Program-made: the position numbers and the translations under genes
Part shown: positions 16,791 to 25,659 of the stretch, piece by piece
Position numbering within the stretch: the first letter of the stretch is position 1
Layout of the letters: every line of letters starts with the position of its first letter
Origin: Mycobacterium sp. 852014-52450_SCH5900713
GTDB lineage: Bacteria; Actinomycetota; Actinomycetes; Mycobacteriales; Mycobacteriaceae
Reading direction: 5' to 3'
Length of the DNA stretch: 64,000 nucleotides
NCBI RefSeq assembly: GCF_001667075.1
Contig: NZ_LZIL01000061.1
Coordinates: forward strand, 18,517-82,516
Notes under the pieces: generated by a model
Database searches by the model: none
The model's input: the letters and a program-made list of their open reading frames with translations, nothing else
Told to the model about the DNA's origin: nothing

Positions 16791-18248
16791 ATGGGTTCGT
16801 CGGATGCACAGACCGCGACCGCGCAAATCGGCGTCACAGGCCTGGCGGTAATGGGTTCGAACATCGCTCGCAATTTCGCGCGGCACGGTTACACGGTGGC
16901 GCTGCACAACCGGTCGGTCGCCAAGACCGACGCGCTGCTCAAAGAGCATGGTGACGAGGGCAAGTTCGTGCGGTCGGAGACCATTGCGGAGTTTCTGGAC
17001 GCCTTGGAGAAGCCGCGGCGGGTGCTCATCATGGTCAAGGCCGGTGACCCCACCGACGCCGTCATCAACGAGCTCGCCGACGCCATGGAAGAAGGCGACA
17101 TCATCATCGACGGCGGCAACGCCCTCTACACCGACACCATTCGCCGCGAGAAGGCGATGCGCGAACGGGGCCTGCACTTCGTCGGCGCCGGAATCTCGGG
17201 CGGGGAGGAAGGCGCGCTCAACGGCCCGTCGATCATGCCGGGCGGCCCCGCCGAGTCGTACACGTCGCTGGGCCCGCTGCTCGAGGAGATCTCCGCGCAC
17301 GTCGACGGCGTCCCGTGCTGCACCCACATCGGCCCGGACGGCGCCGGTCACTTCGTCAAGATGGTGCACAACGGCATCGAGTACTCCGACATGCAGCTGA
17401 TCGGCGAGGCCTACCAGCTGCTGCGCGACGGGCTCGGCAAGACCGCCGACGAGATCGCGGACGTGTTCGACGAGTGGAACAAAGGCGACCTGGATAGCTT
17501 CCTGGTCGAAATCACCGCGCAGGTGCTGCGGCAGAAGGACGCCAAGACCGGCAAGCCGCTCGTCGACGTCATCCTCGACGAGGCCGAGCAGAAGGGCACC
17601 GGCCGCTGGACGGTGAAGTCGGCTTTGGACCTCGGCGTGCCGGTGACCGGCATCGCCGAGGCGGTATTCGCCCGCGCGCTGTCGGGTTCGGTGACGCAGC
17701 GCAAGGCCACCACCGGGCTGGCCTCGGGCGAGCTGGGAGCCAAGCCGGAAGATGCGCAGCAGTTCGTCGAGGACGTCCGTCAGGCCCTGTACGCGTCCAA
17801 GATCATCGCTTATGCGCAGGGCTTCAACCAGATTCAGGCCGGCAGCGCCGAATACGACTGGGGCGTCACACCGGGCGACCTGGCCACCATCTGGCGCGGC
17901 GGCTGCATCATCCGGGCGAAGTTCCTCAACCGCATCAAAGACGCGTTCGACGAAGACCCCGACCTGCCCACGCTGATCGTCGCGCCCTACTTCCGCAGCG
18001 CGATCGAGGCCGCGATCGACGGCTGGCGCCGCGTCGTGGTGACCGCCACGCAGCTGGGCATCCCGATCCCGGGCTTCTCCTCGGCGCTGTCCTACTACGA
18101 CGCCCTGCGCACCGAGCGGCTGCCCGCGGCGCTGACCCAGGGCTTGCGGGACTTCTTCGGCGCGCACACCTACGGCCGGATCGACGACGACCCGGACAAG
18201 CGGTTCCACACGCTCTGGAGCGGGGACCGCAGCGAAGTGCCCGCCTAG
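16791..18248 (+). CDS. gnd1: 6-phosphogluconate dehydrogenase, decarboxylating
   Basis: A 485-residue enzyme of the oxidative pentose phosphate pathway; it turns 6-phosphogluconate into ribulose 5-phosphate, CO2 and NADPH in the cytoplasm. The cofactor motif GLAVMG is at 17-22 with HNRS after strand 2, favouring NADP. The substrate site is GISGGEEGA, and the catalytic Lys190 is in HFVKMVHNGIEY. The length fits the long (non-Gnd2) type. The ATG at 16791 follows GAGGCGAAG. The next gene, guaB1, begins 41 bases later on the same strand. Confidence 0.96.
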   Translation: MGSSDAQTATAQIGVTGLAVMGSNIARNFARHGYTVALHNRSVAKTDALLKEHGDEGKFVRSETIAEFLDALEKPRRVLIMVKAGDPTDAVINELADAMEEGDIIIDGGNALYTDTIRREKAMRERGLHFVGAGISGGEEGALNGPSIMPGGPAESYTSLGPLLEEISAHVDGVPCCTHIGPDGAGHFVKMVHNGIEYSDMQLIGEAYQLLRDGLGKTADEIADVFDEWNKGDLDSFLVEITAQVLRQKDAKTGKPLVDVILDEAEQKGTGRWTVKSALDLGVPVTGIAEAVFARALSGSVTQRKATTGLASGELGAKPEDAQQFVEDVRQALYASKIIAYAQGFNQIQAGSAEYDWGVTPGDLATIWRGGCIIRAKFLNRIKDAFDEDPDLPTLIVAPYFRSAIEAAIDGWRRVVVTATQLGIPIPGFSSALSYYDALRTERLPAALTQGLRDFFGAHTYGRIDDDPDKRFHTLWSGDRSEVPA

Positions 18249-18289
18249 CGGGGTACTACTGGAGGACACGAGGGGGCACGGCGACGACG

Positions 18290-19726
18290 ATGAGATTCCT
18301 GGACGGGCATGGGCCCGGCTACGACCTGACGTACAACGACGTCTTCGTCATGCCGGGCCGGTCAGAGGTCGAGTCGCGCTTCGACGTCGACCTGTCCACC
18401 AACGACGGCTCGGGCACCACCATCCCCGTGGTGGTGGCCAACATGACCGCGGTGGCCGGGCGCAGGATGGCCGAGACGGTCGCGCGCCGCGGCGGCCTGG
18501 TCATCCTGCCGCAGGATCTCCCGATCACCGCCGTGCAGCAGACGTTGGATTTCGTCAAGAGCCGTGACCTCGTTCTCGACACCCCGGTGGTCCTGGCGGC
18601 CGACGATTCGGTGTCGGATGCGACCGCGCTGATCCACAAGCGTGCGCACGGGGTCGCCGTCGTCGTCTTCGAGGGCCGCCCGATGGGCCTGGTCAGCGAA
18701 TCGTGCTGCCTCGGCGTTGACCGGTTCACCAGGGTGCGTGACGTAGCGATCACCGACTTCGTCACCGCCCCGGTCGGCACCGAGCCGCGCAAGATCTTCG
18801 ACCTGCTCGAGCACGCCCCGATCGGGGTTGCCGTGGTGACCAACGCGGACGGCACGCTGGCCGGCGTGCTGACCCGCACCGGGGCCGTCCGGACCGGCCT
18901 GTACGCCCCGGCGGTCGACGCGCGCGGGCGGCTGCGGATCGGCGCGGCCGTCGGCATCAACGGCGATGCGGGGGCCAGGGCGCGCTCCCTGGCCGAGGCG
19001 GGCGTCGACGTGCTCGTCATCGATACCGCGCACGGGCATCAGGTGAAGACACTCGATGCGATCCGCACGGTGTCCTCGCTCGAACTGGGCGTCCCGCTGG
19101 TGGCGGGCAACGTCGTCTCGGCGGAAGGCACCCGCGACCTGCTCGGCGCCGGGGCCGACATCGTCAAGGTCGGCGTCGGGCCGGGGGCGATGTGCACCAC
19201 CCGGATGATGACCGCCGTGGGCCGCCCGCAATTCTCGGCTGTGGTCGAATGCGCTTCGGCGGCAAGGCAATTGGGAGGGCATGTGTGGGCCGACGGCGGC
19301 GTCCGCCATCCGCGGGACGTGGCGCTGGCGCTGGTGGCCGGGGCGTCCAACGTGATGATCGGATCGTGGTTCGCCGGCACCTACGAATCGCCCGGGGACC
19401 TGATGCGCGATCGCGAGGACCAGCCCTACAAGGAGAGTTACGGCATGGCGTCCAAGCGGGCGGTGGTCGCCCGCAGCGCCGCCGACACCGCGTTCGAGCG
19501 CGCGCGCAAAGCGCTTTTCGAAGAAGGCATTTCGACGTCGCGGATGGGATTGGACCCCGACCGCGGCGGCGTCGAGGACTTGATCGACCACATCACCTCG
19601 GGCGTGCGCAGCACGTGCACGTACGTCGGCGCCGCCAACCTCACGGAGCTGCATGAGCGCGCCGTCGTCGGGGTGCAGTCGACCGCGGGCTTCGCCGAAG
19701 GCCATCCGCTGCCACTGGGTTGGTGA
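18290..19726 (+). CDS. guaB1: IMP dehydrogenase/GMP reductase family protein GuaB1
   Basis: A 478-residue TIM-barrel protein of the IMPDH/GMPR family with a pair of CBS domains (about residues 95-210). The catalytic loop GVGPGAMCTTRMMT contains Cys302. The mycobacterial GuaB1 group has been shown in M. smegmatis to act as a GMP reductase, in purine salvage, rather than as an IMP dehydrogenase; that role is likely here. The ATG at 18290 is preceded by GGAGGACACGAGG. It follows gnd1, as Rv1843c and Rv1844c do. Confidence 0.92.
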   Translation: MRFLDGHGPGYDLTYNDVFVMPGRSEVESRFDVDLSTNDGSGTTIPVVVANMTAVAGRRMAETVARRGGLVILPQDLPITAVQQTLDFVKSRDLVLDTPVVLAADDSVSDATALIHKRAHGVAVVVFEGRPMGLVSESCCLGVDRFTRVRDVAITDFVTAPVGTEPRKIFDLLEHAPIGVAVVTNADGTLAGVLTRTGAVRTGLYAPAVDARGRLRIGAAVGINGDAGARARSLAEAGVDVLVIDTAHGHQVKTLDAIRTVSSLELGVPLVAGNVVSAEGTRDLLGAGADIVKVGVGPGAMCTTRMMTAVGRPQFSAVVECASAARQLGGHVWADGGVRHPRDVALALVAGASNVMIGSWFAGTYESPGDLMRDREDQPYKESYGMASKRAVVARSAADTAFERARKALFEEGISTSRMGLDPDRGGVEDLIDHITSGVRSTCTYVGAANLTELHERAVVGVQSTAGFAEGHPLPLGW

Positions 19727-19751
19727 CCCGTTCGGCCCGGAATGGCGAGGG

Positions 19752-20378
19752 CTATGCGTCGGTGTTCGGACGTTCCAGCGCGTAAAGCGACATCCGCCGG
19801 TTTCTGGCGTCGTGCTCCCCGAGGAACGTGCATCCGGCGTTCTCGCACAACCGACGCGCCGCGGTGTTGCGGTGATCGGGGTCGAACATGATGCGCCGGC
19901 AACGAGGCTCCATGGAAAATGCGCTGGCCACGATGCGCGGCAACAGCATCGGGCCCAGCCCCCGGTTCACCAGGGCCGAGTCGGCGATGGCGGCGTGCAG
20001 CCCCAGGTCATAAGCCTCGGCCTCGTAATAATGCGAAATCAAATCCTTTGCACCCCAATACAACTCGAGATAGGCGCAATCCTTTCCGCGGATGCTTCCG
20101 AGCAGTGGCAGCGAATACGTCCCGTCGAGCTGTGCGCCCAGATGCCGCTCCCACCGCGGCGTCGGCCAGTCGTATTCCCAGGCCGCCGCCAGGTGCGGGC
20201 GGTTCATCCACTCCGACACCATGCCGGCATCCCCGCGTCGAGCGACCCGCAGCGCGAACGGCGGCTCCAGGGCGGGGACCGGCGGCGGGCCTATGCGCGC
20301 GATCTCGTCGGCGATGTCGAAGCGCTCGCGCGGAAGTGCTTGCGCGGATGGGGTTTCGGGAGGGGCTTCGGGCGCCAT
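19752..20378 (-). CDS. mbtK: Mycobactin lysine N-acyltransferase MbtK
   Basis: A 208-residue GNAT-fold enzyme that puts a fatty acyl chain on the N6 of the lysine units of mycobactin, the iron carrier. It closely follows the Rv1347c sequence I recall: SLEPP-like LEPPFALRVA, EWMNRPHLAAAWEYDWP, YLELYWGAKDLISHYY, YDLGLHAAIAD (with the catalytic His) and IMFDPDHRNTAARRLCE. I chose the ATG at 20378; a GTG at 20387 is in frame. An IdeR box starts 21 bases upstream. In H37Rv this gene is in the mbt-2 cluster, not beside guaB1, so it has moved. Confidence 0.92.
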   Translation of the reverse strand: MAPEAPPETPSAQALPRERFDIADEIARIGPPPVPALEPPFALRVARRGDAGMVSEWMNRPHLAAAWEYDWPTPRWERHLGAQLDGTYSLPLLGSIRGKDCAYLELYWGAKDLISHYYEAEAYDLGLHAAIADSALVNRGLGPMLLPRIVASAFSMEPRCRRIMFDPDHRNTAARRLCENAGCTFLGEHDARNRRMSLYALERPNTDA

Positions 20379-20398
20379 AGTGCGCACAGCCTACCGAG

Positions 20399-20417
20399 TA
20401 AGGTTAGGCAACCCATA
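20399..20417 (-). promoter_or_regulatory. IdeR box of mbtK
   Basis: On the minus strand TATGGGTTGCCTAACCTTA matches 14 of 19 positions of the IdeR consensus, including the core GCCTAACCT. It lies 21 bases before the mbtK ATG and would repress mbtK when iron is plentiful. Confidence 0.72.
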
Positions 20418-20673
20418 GTCGGGTGGCGGGTGGCGGGGTGGCGCCGACGAAACCGGTGGTCGGCCGCGCGCGGGACGGACCGGGCTACCATAAGTCAGCA
20501 AAGACGGAGGCGACCGCGTCCGCACCGGATTCAGGCAGCGAAGGGATCGACGTGCCGCAGGCACCCGTGCAGGCCATGGGATTTCGGGTGCGGCAGCCGT
20601 CGGACGAGCCGCCCGATGCGGAGCCTCCCCCGTCGGGTCTCAGCAGGCAATCGGCCAACGGGCGGCTTGACCC

Positions 20674-22038
20674 ATGAACGTCACCGTCACCGTGCTCAGC
20701 GTCGTGGCCATCGCGGTGCTCATCTTCGGCAACGCGATCTTCGTCGCCGCCGAGTTCTCGCTCACCACGCTGGACCGCAGCGCCGTGGAGGCGAACGCCC
20801 GCGGCGGCGGACGCCGTGACCGGGCGATCCGACGCGCCCACCACAAGTTGTCGTTCCAGCTATCCGGCGCTCAATTGGGCATCTCCGCCACCACATTGGC
20901 GGCCGGCTATCTGACCGATCCCATGCTGGCCGACCTGCCGCATCCGTGGTTTGACGCGATCGGGATATCCGACCGGGTGGCCGACGCGATCATGGCGTTC
21001 CTGGCGTTGGTCATCGTCACCTCGGTATCGATGGTGTTCGGCGAGCTGGTCCCGAAGTACCTGGCGGTCGCCCGACCGCTGTCCACCGCGCGGGCCGTCG
21101 TGGGCGTCCAGCTGCTGTTCTCTTTGTTTTTCACCCCGGCGATCCGGCTGACGAACGGCGCGGCGAACTGGATCGTGCGCCAGCTGGGTATCGAGCCGGC
21201 CGAGGAGCTGCGCTCGGCGCGGTCGCCGCAGGAGCTGCTGTCGCTGGTGCGTTCTTCGGCGCGCAGCGGCTCACTGGATGCGGCCACCGCATCGCTGGTG
21301 CGGCGCTCCCTGCAATTCGGCGCCCGGACCGCCGAAGAATTGATGACGCCCAGGTCGAAGATCGTGGCGCTGCAGACCGACGACACGGTCGCCGACCTGG
21401 TGGCCGCGGCGGCGGAGTCGGGGTACTCGCGCTTCCCGATCGTCGATGGCGACCTCGACGAAACCGTCGGCATCGTGCACGTCAAACAGGTGCTGGCCAT
21501 CCCGGCGGCCGAGCGGGCGGGCACGTCGCTGATCACGGTGGCGCAGCCCGTTCCCGTGGTGCCGTCGACGCTGGACGGCGACGCCGTCATGGGCGAGATC
21601 CGCGCCAACAGCCTGCAGACCGCGATGGTGGTCGACGAATACGGCGGCACGGCGGGCATGGTGACGGTCGAGGACCTGATCGAAGAGATCGTCGGCGATG
21701 TCCGCGACGAACACGACGACGCCACCCCGGATGTGGTGGCGGCCGGAACCGGTTGGCGCGTCTCGGGGTTGCTGCGCATCGACGAGGTCGCCGCCGCGAC
21801 CGGCTTCCGCGCGCCCGAGGGACCCTACGAGACCATTGGCGGACTGGCGTTGCGTGAATTCGGCCACATCCCGGTGGCCGGTGAAACGGTCAAGTTGCCG
21901 GCCCTGGACGCCGACGGGTTGCTGGACACGTCGCTGAGCTGGCAAGCGACCGTCATCCGGATGGAGGGGCGCCGCATCGACCTGCTCGAGTTGATCGAGC
22001 TGCGCGGCGACAGCCCGGCGGCCGGGGGCTCCCGATGA
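20674..22038 (+). CDS. CNNM/CorC-family membrane protein with CBS domains (Rv1842c-type)
   Basis: A 454-residue protein with the order DUF21/CNNM membrane domain (residues 1-190, with VAAEFSLTTLDRSAVEA and VFGELVPKYLAVARP), two CBS domains (about 215-335, with MTPRSKIVAL and MVVDEYGGTAGMVTVEDLIEEIVGD split over them) and a C-terminal CorC/HlyC domain (360-445). The family moves or senses Mg2+ or related cations at the membrane; hemolysin is a legacy name. It overlaps the next gene by ATGA, so the two CNNM proteins are probably co-translated and may pair. Confidence 0.9.
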   Translation: MNVTVTVLSVVAIAVLIFGNAIFVAAEFSLTTLDRSAVEANARGGGRRDRAIRRAHHKLSFQLSGAQLGISATTLAAGYLTDPMLADLPHPWFDAIGISDRVADAIMAFLALVIVTSVSMVFGELVPKYLAVARPLSTARAVVGVQLLFSLFFTPAIRLTNGAANWIVRQLGIEPAEELRSARSPQELLSLVRSSARSGSLDAATASLVRRSLQFGARTAEELMTPRSKIVALQTDDTVADLVAAAAESGYSRFPIVDGDLDETVGIVHVKQVLAIPAAERAGTSLITVAQPVPVVPSTLDGDAVMGEIRANSLQTAMVVDEYGGTAGMVTVEDLIEEIVGDVRDEHDDATPDVVAAGTGWRVSGLLRIDEVAAATGFRAPEGPYETIGGLALREFGHIPVAGETVKLPALDADGLLDTSLSWQATVIRMEGRRIDLLELIELRGDSPAAGGSR

Positions 22039-23075
22039 ACAACACCATGGGCGTGTTCCTGGCGATGCTGCTGATCGGCGTCAACGCCTTCTTCGTCGGG
22101 GCGGAATTCTCGTTGATCTCGGCCCGGCGCGACCGCCTCGAAGCGCTCGCCGAACAGGGCAAGGCCCGCGCGGTCACGGTGATGCGCGCCGGAGAGCAGC
22201 TGCCGGCCATGCTGGCGGGGGCGCAGCTCGGAGTCACCGCCGCCTCGCTGCTGCTCGGGCGGATCGGCGAGTCGGCGGTCGCCGACCTGCTGCGCACGGC
22301 ACTGGGCCTGACCACCATTCACCCGACGCTGCTGCACACGCTGTCGTTCGCGATCGCGTTGGCGATCGTGGTGACGCTGCATGTGCTGCTGGGCGAGATG
22401 GTGCCCAAGAACATCGCGCTGGCCGGTCCCGAGCGCACGGCGATGCTGCTGGTGCCGCCCTACCTGGCCTATGTGCGAGCCGCGCGGCCGTTCATCGTGT
22501 TCTACAACAAATGCGCCAGCGTGGTGGTGCGAGCACTGGGCGTGGAACCCAAGGAAGAGCTCGAAATCAGCGTCTCCCCCGTCGAATTGAGCGAGATGAT
22601 CGCCGAATCGCGATCCGAAGGGCTGCTGGACCGCGAGGAGCACACCAGGCTGACCCGGGCGCTGCAAATCGGCACCCGCGTCGTTGGCGACGTGGCGGTC
22701 CCGCTCGCCGATGTCCACGCGGTGCGGGTGGCCGCGGCGGGCACCGGCCCGACGGTCGGCGCCGTCGAAGAGGCCCTGGCCCAGACCGGCTACTCACGGT
22801 TCCCGGTGGCCAACGTCAACGGCGACTTCATCGGCTACCTGCACATCAAGGACATGCTCACGCTCGGTGACGACCCACGGACGGTGATCGACCTGGCGAT
22901 GGTGCGGCCGCTGCCGCGGCTGCCCAAGTCACTGCCGCTGGCCGACGCTTTGTCGCGGATGCGCCGCAGCAACAGCCATCTCGCGCTGGTGACCGGCGCT
23001 AGCGGCGACGTGGTCGCGATGGTGGCCATGGAAGACCTGGTTGAAGACCTCGTCGGCACGATGCGCGACGCATAG
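22035..23075 (+). CDS. CNNM/CorC-family membrane protein (Rv1841c-type)
   Basis: A 346-residue paralogue of its upstream neighbour. The membrane domain (1-180) has VGAEFSLISARRDRLEAL and LGEMVPKNIALAGP; two CBS domains follow (about 200-340, ending MVAMEDLVEDLVG). The C-terminal CorC domain is missing, so this is the short form. Its start lies in the stop of the upstream gene (ATGA at 22035-22038). In H37Rv PE_PGRS34 and a VapBC pair come after this gene; here only 280 bases separate it from glcB. Confidence 0.9.
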   Translation: MNNTMGVFLAMLLIGVNAFFVGAEFSLISARRDRLEALAEQGKARAVTVMRAGEQLPAMLAGAQLGVTAASLLLGRIGESAVADLLRTALGLTTIHPTLLHTLSFAIALAIVVTLHVLLGEMVPKNIALAGPERTAMLLVPPYLAYVRAARPFIVFYNKCASVVVRALGVEPKEELEISVSPVELSEMIAESRSEGLLDREEHTRLTRALQIGTRVVGDVAVPLADVHAVRVAAAGTGPTVGAVEEALAQTGYSRFPVANVNGDFIGYLHIKDMLTLGDDPRTVIDLAMVRPLPRLPKSLPLADALSRMRRSNSHLALVTGASGDVVAMVAMEDLVEDLVGTMRDA

Positions 23076-23355
23076 GGGTACAGGTCGCGAAGCGGGACCT
23101 CAGCGAGCCCGTATGATTTTCAACGGCTACCAGTCAAGAAAGTGCTGGACGGCGCAGGATCCCAGGCGCACAGGTGCGTTGCTGGAATTCGATCCCCGGG
23201 CTCGCCGCAGCGGCATGGTTAGAGCTGTCAGCGCGGCTTGACCTGGTGTGGCAGGTTTGGGCGGATACGCTCACCAGGCTGCTGCTCGGTACGCTGAAGA
23301 CATTGCCACTCCGAGCCAATGGCGGCTTGGTGAGGCTTCATTATGGAGGAGAAAC

Positions 23356-25551
23356 ATGACTGATCGCGTGTCGGCGGGGAACCTGCGCGTCGCCCGAGTG
23401 CTCTACGACTTCGTGAACAACGAGGCCCTGCCCGGCACCGACATCGACCCGGACAGCTTCTGGGCCGGAGTCGACAAAGTCGTCACCGACCTCACGCCGA
23501 AGAACCGGGATCTGTTGAACCGCCGCGATGAGCTGCAGGCCCAGATCGACAAGTGGCACCGCCAACGCGTGATCGAGCCGTTCGACGTCGAGGCGTACCG
23601 CCAGTTCATTACCGAAATCGGTTACCTGCTGCCCGAACCCGAGGATTTCACGATCACGACGTCCGGCGTCGATGACGAGATCACCACGACCGCGGGACCG
23701 CAGCTGGTGGTGCCGGTGCTCAACGCCCGGTTCGCGCTCAACGCCGCGAACGCGCGCTGGGGCTCGCTCTACGACGCCCTGTACGGCACCGACGTCATCC
23801 CCGAGAGCGACGGTGCCGAAAAGGGCACCAGCTACAACAAGATTCGCGGCGACAAGGTCATCGCCTATGCGCGCAACTTCCTCGACCAGGCGGTCCCGCT
23901 GGAATCCGGGTCCTGGGCCGACGCGACGGGACTGGCCGTCGAGGACGGCCAGCTGAAGGTCGCGACCGCCGACGGATCCGTTGGCCTGGCCAGCCCGGAG
24001 AAGTTCGCCGGCTACACCGGCGAGCTCGGCTCCCCCGACTGGTCGGTGCTCCTGGTGAACCACGGTCTGCACATCGAGATCCTCGTCGACCCCGAGTCGT
24101 CGATCGGCAAGACCGACCGCGCCGGCATCAAGGACGTGATCCTGGAATCGGCCGTCACCACGATCATGGACTTCGAGGACTCGGTCGCCGCCGTCGATGC
24201 CGACGACAAGGTGCTGGGTTACCGCAACTGGCTGGGGCTGAACAAGGGCGATCTGTCCGAGGAGGTCGCCAAGGGCGGCGAGACCTTCACCCGGGTGCTG
24301 AACCAGGACCGCACCTACACCACGCCCGACGGCGAGGGCGAGCTGACGCTGCCGGGCCGCAGCCTGTTGTTCGTCCGCAACGTCGGCCACCTGATGACCA
24401 ACGACGCCATCGTCGACGCCGACGGTAACGAGGTGTTCGAGGGCATCATGGACGCGCTGTTCACCGGCCTGACGGCGATCCACGGGCTCAAGACCGGGGA
24501 TGCGAACGGCCCGCTGGCCAACAGCCGCACCGGTTCCATCTACATCGTCAAGCCGAAGATGCACGGGCCCGACGAGGTCGCATTCACCTGCGAGCTGTTC
24601 AGCCGCGTCGAGGACGTCCTGGGCCTGCCGCAGGCCACCCTCAAGGTCGGCATCATGGACGAGGAGCGGCGGACCACCGTCAACCTCAAGGCGTGCATCA
24701 AGGCCGCGGCCGACCGGGTGGTGTTCATCAACACCGGCTTCCTGGACCGCACCGGCGACGAGATCCACACGTCGATGGAGGCCGGTCCGATGATCCGCAA
24801 GGGTGCGATGAAGAACACCACCTGGATCAAGGCCTACGAGGACGCCAACGTCGACATCGGCCTGGCGGCCGGCTTCAAGGGCAAGGCGCAGATCGGCAAG
24901 GGCATGTGGGCGATGACCGAGCTGATGGCCGACATGGTCGAGCAGAAGATCGGCCAACCCAAGGCGGGCGCCACCACCGCGTGGGTGCCCTCGCCGACGG
25001 CCGCCACCCTGCACGCGATGCACTACCACTACGTCGATGTGGGCGCCGTGCAGGAGGAGCTGGCGGGCCAGAAGCGCACCAACATCGACGAGTTGTTGAC
25101 CGTCCCGCTGGCCAAGGAACTGGCTTGGGCCCCCGAGGAGATCCGCGAGGAGGTCGACAACAACTGCCAGTCCATCCTCGGCTACGTGGTGCGCTGGGTC
25201 GCCCAGGGGGTCGGCTGCTCGAAGGTGCCCGACATTCACGACGTGGCGCTCATGGAAGACCGTGCCACGCTGCGGATTTCGAGTCAGCTGCTGGCCAACT
25301 GGCTACGCCACGGGGTGATCACCGAGGAGGACGTGCGGGCCAGCCTGGAGCGGATGGCGCCGCTGGTGGACGCGCAGAACGCCAAGGACGCGGCCTACCT
25401 GCCGATGGCGCCCAACTTCGATGACAGCATTGCGTTCCTGGCCGCCCAGGACTTGATCCTGACCGGGACGCAGCAGCCCAACGGCTACACCGAGCCGATC
25501 CTGCATCGCCGCCGGCGCGAAGTTAAGGCCCGCGCGACGCAATCAAATTGA
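23356..25551 (+). CDS. glcB: Malate synthase G
   Basis: A 731-residue TIM-barrel enzyme that condenses glyoxylate and acetyl-CoA to malate, the second step of the glyoxylate shunt; in M. tuberculosis it is essential for growth on fatty acids and also binds laminin outside the cell. Cys621 (GVGCSKVPD) and the catalytic Asp635 (LMEDRATLR) match Cys619 and Asp633 of the M. tuberculosis enzyme in spacing. FVRNVGHLMTND and GIMDEERRTTVNLK line the glyoxylate site. The ATG at 23356 follows GGAGGA; the frame is open upstream to 23248 but those residues are not part of the family. Confidence 0.97.
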   Translation: MTDRVSAGNLRVARVLYDFVNNEALPGTDIDPDSFWAGVDKVVTDLTPKNRDLLNRRDELQAQIDKWHRQRVIEPFDVEAYRQFITEIGYLLPEPEDFTITTSGVDDEITTTAGPQLVVPVLNARFALNAANARWGSLYDALYGTDVIPESDGAEKGTSYNKIRGDKVIAYARNFLDQAVPLESGSWADATGLAVEDGQLKVATADGSVGLASPEKFAGYTGELGSPDWSVLLVNHGLHIEILVDPESSIGKTDRAGIKDVILESAVTTIMDFEDSVAAVDADDKVLGYRNWLGLNKGDLSEEVAKGGETFTRVLNQDRTYTTPDGEGELTLPGRSLLFVRNVGHLMTNDAIVDADGNEVFEGIMDALFTGLTAIHGLKTGDANGPLANSRTGSIYIVKPKMHGPDEVAFTCELFSRVEDVLGLPQATLKVGIMDEERRTTVNLKACIKAAADRVVFINTGFLDRTGDEIHTSMEAGPMIRKGAMKNTTWIKAYEDANVDIGLAAGFKGKAQIGKGMWAMTELMADMVEQKIGQPKAGATTAWVPSPTAATLHAMHYHYVDVGAVQEELAGQKRTNIDELLTVPLAKELAWAPEEIREEVDNNCQSILGYVVRWVAQGVGCSKVPDIHDVALMEDRATLRISSQLLANWLRHGVITEEDVRASLERMAPLVDAQNAKDAAYLPMAPNFDDSIAFLAAQDLILTGTQQPNGYTEPILHRRRREVKARATQSN

Positions 25552-25585
25552 GCTCGTGCCTTAATCGGGCTCGCGGAGCATCGGT

Positions 25586-25610
25586 GCCGCTGACGACTAA
25601 GATCAGCGGC
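25586..25610 (+). terminator. Hairpin after glcB
   Basis: GCCGCTGA and TCAGCGGC form a perfect 8-bp stem with a 9-base loop, 35 bases after the glcB stop. There is no U run, as is common for mycobacterial terminators. Confidence 0.4.
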
Positions 25611-25659
25611 GGGTTCACAACAAGTCGGATGGATCGACGGAAAGGCGACGGACACCGCT

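Noticed and set aside
20423..20677. 84-residue open frame before the Rv1842c-type gene
   Set aside because: Pro/Ser-rich, no family, no ribosome binding site; it lies in the shared upstream region with the mbtK IdeR box.
23180..23220. GAATTC...CCCGGG string resembling a vector polylinker
   Set aside because: The neighbouring bases are ordinary mycobacterial sequence and no other vector sites occur; chance match.
23341..25239. 632-residue minus-strand open frame opposite glcB
   Set aside because: Antisense shadow of a fully conserved malate synthase.
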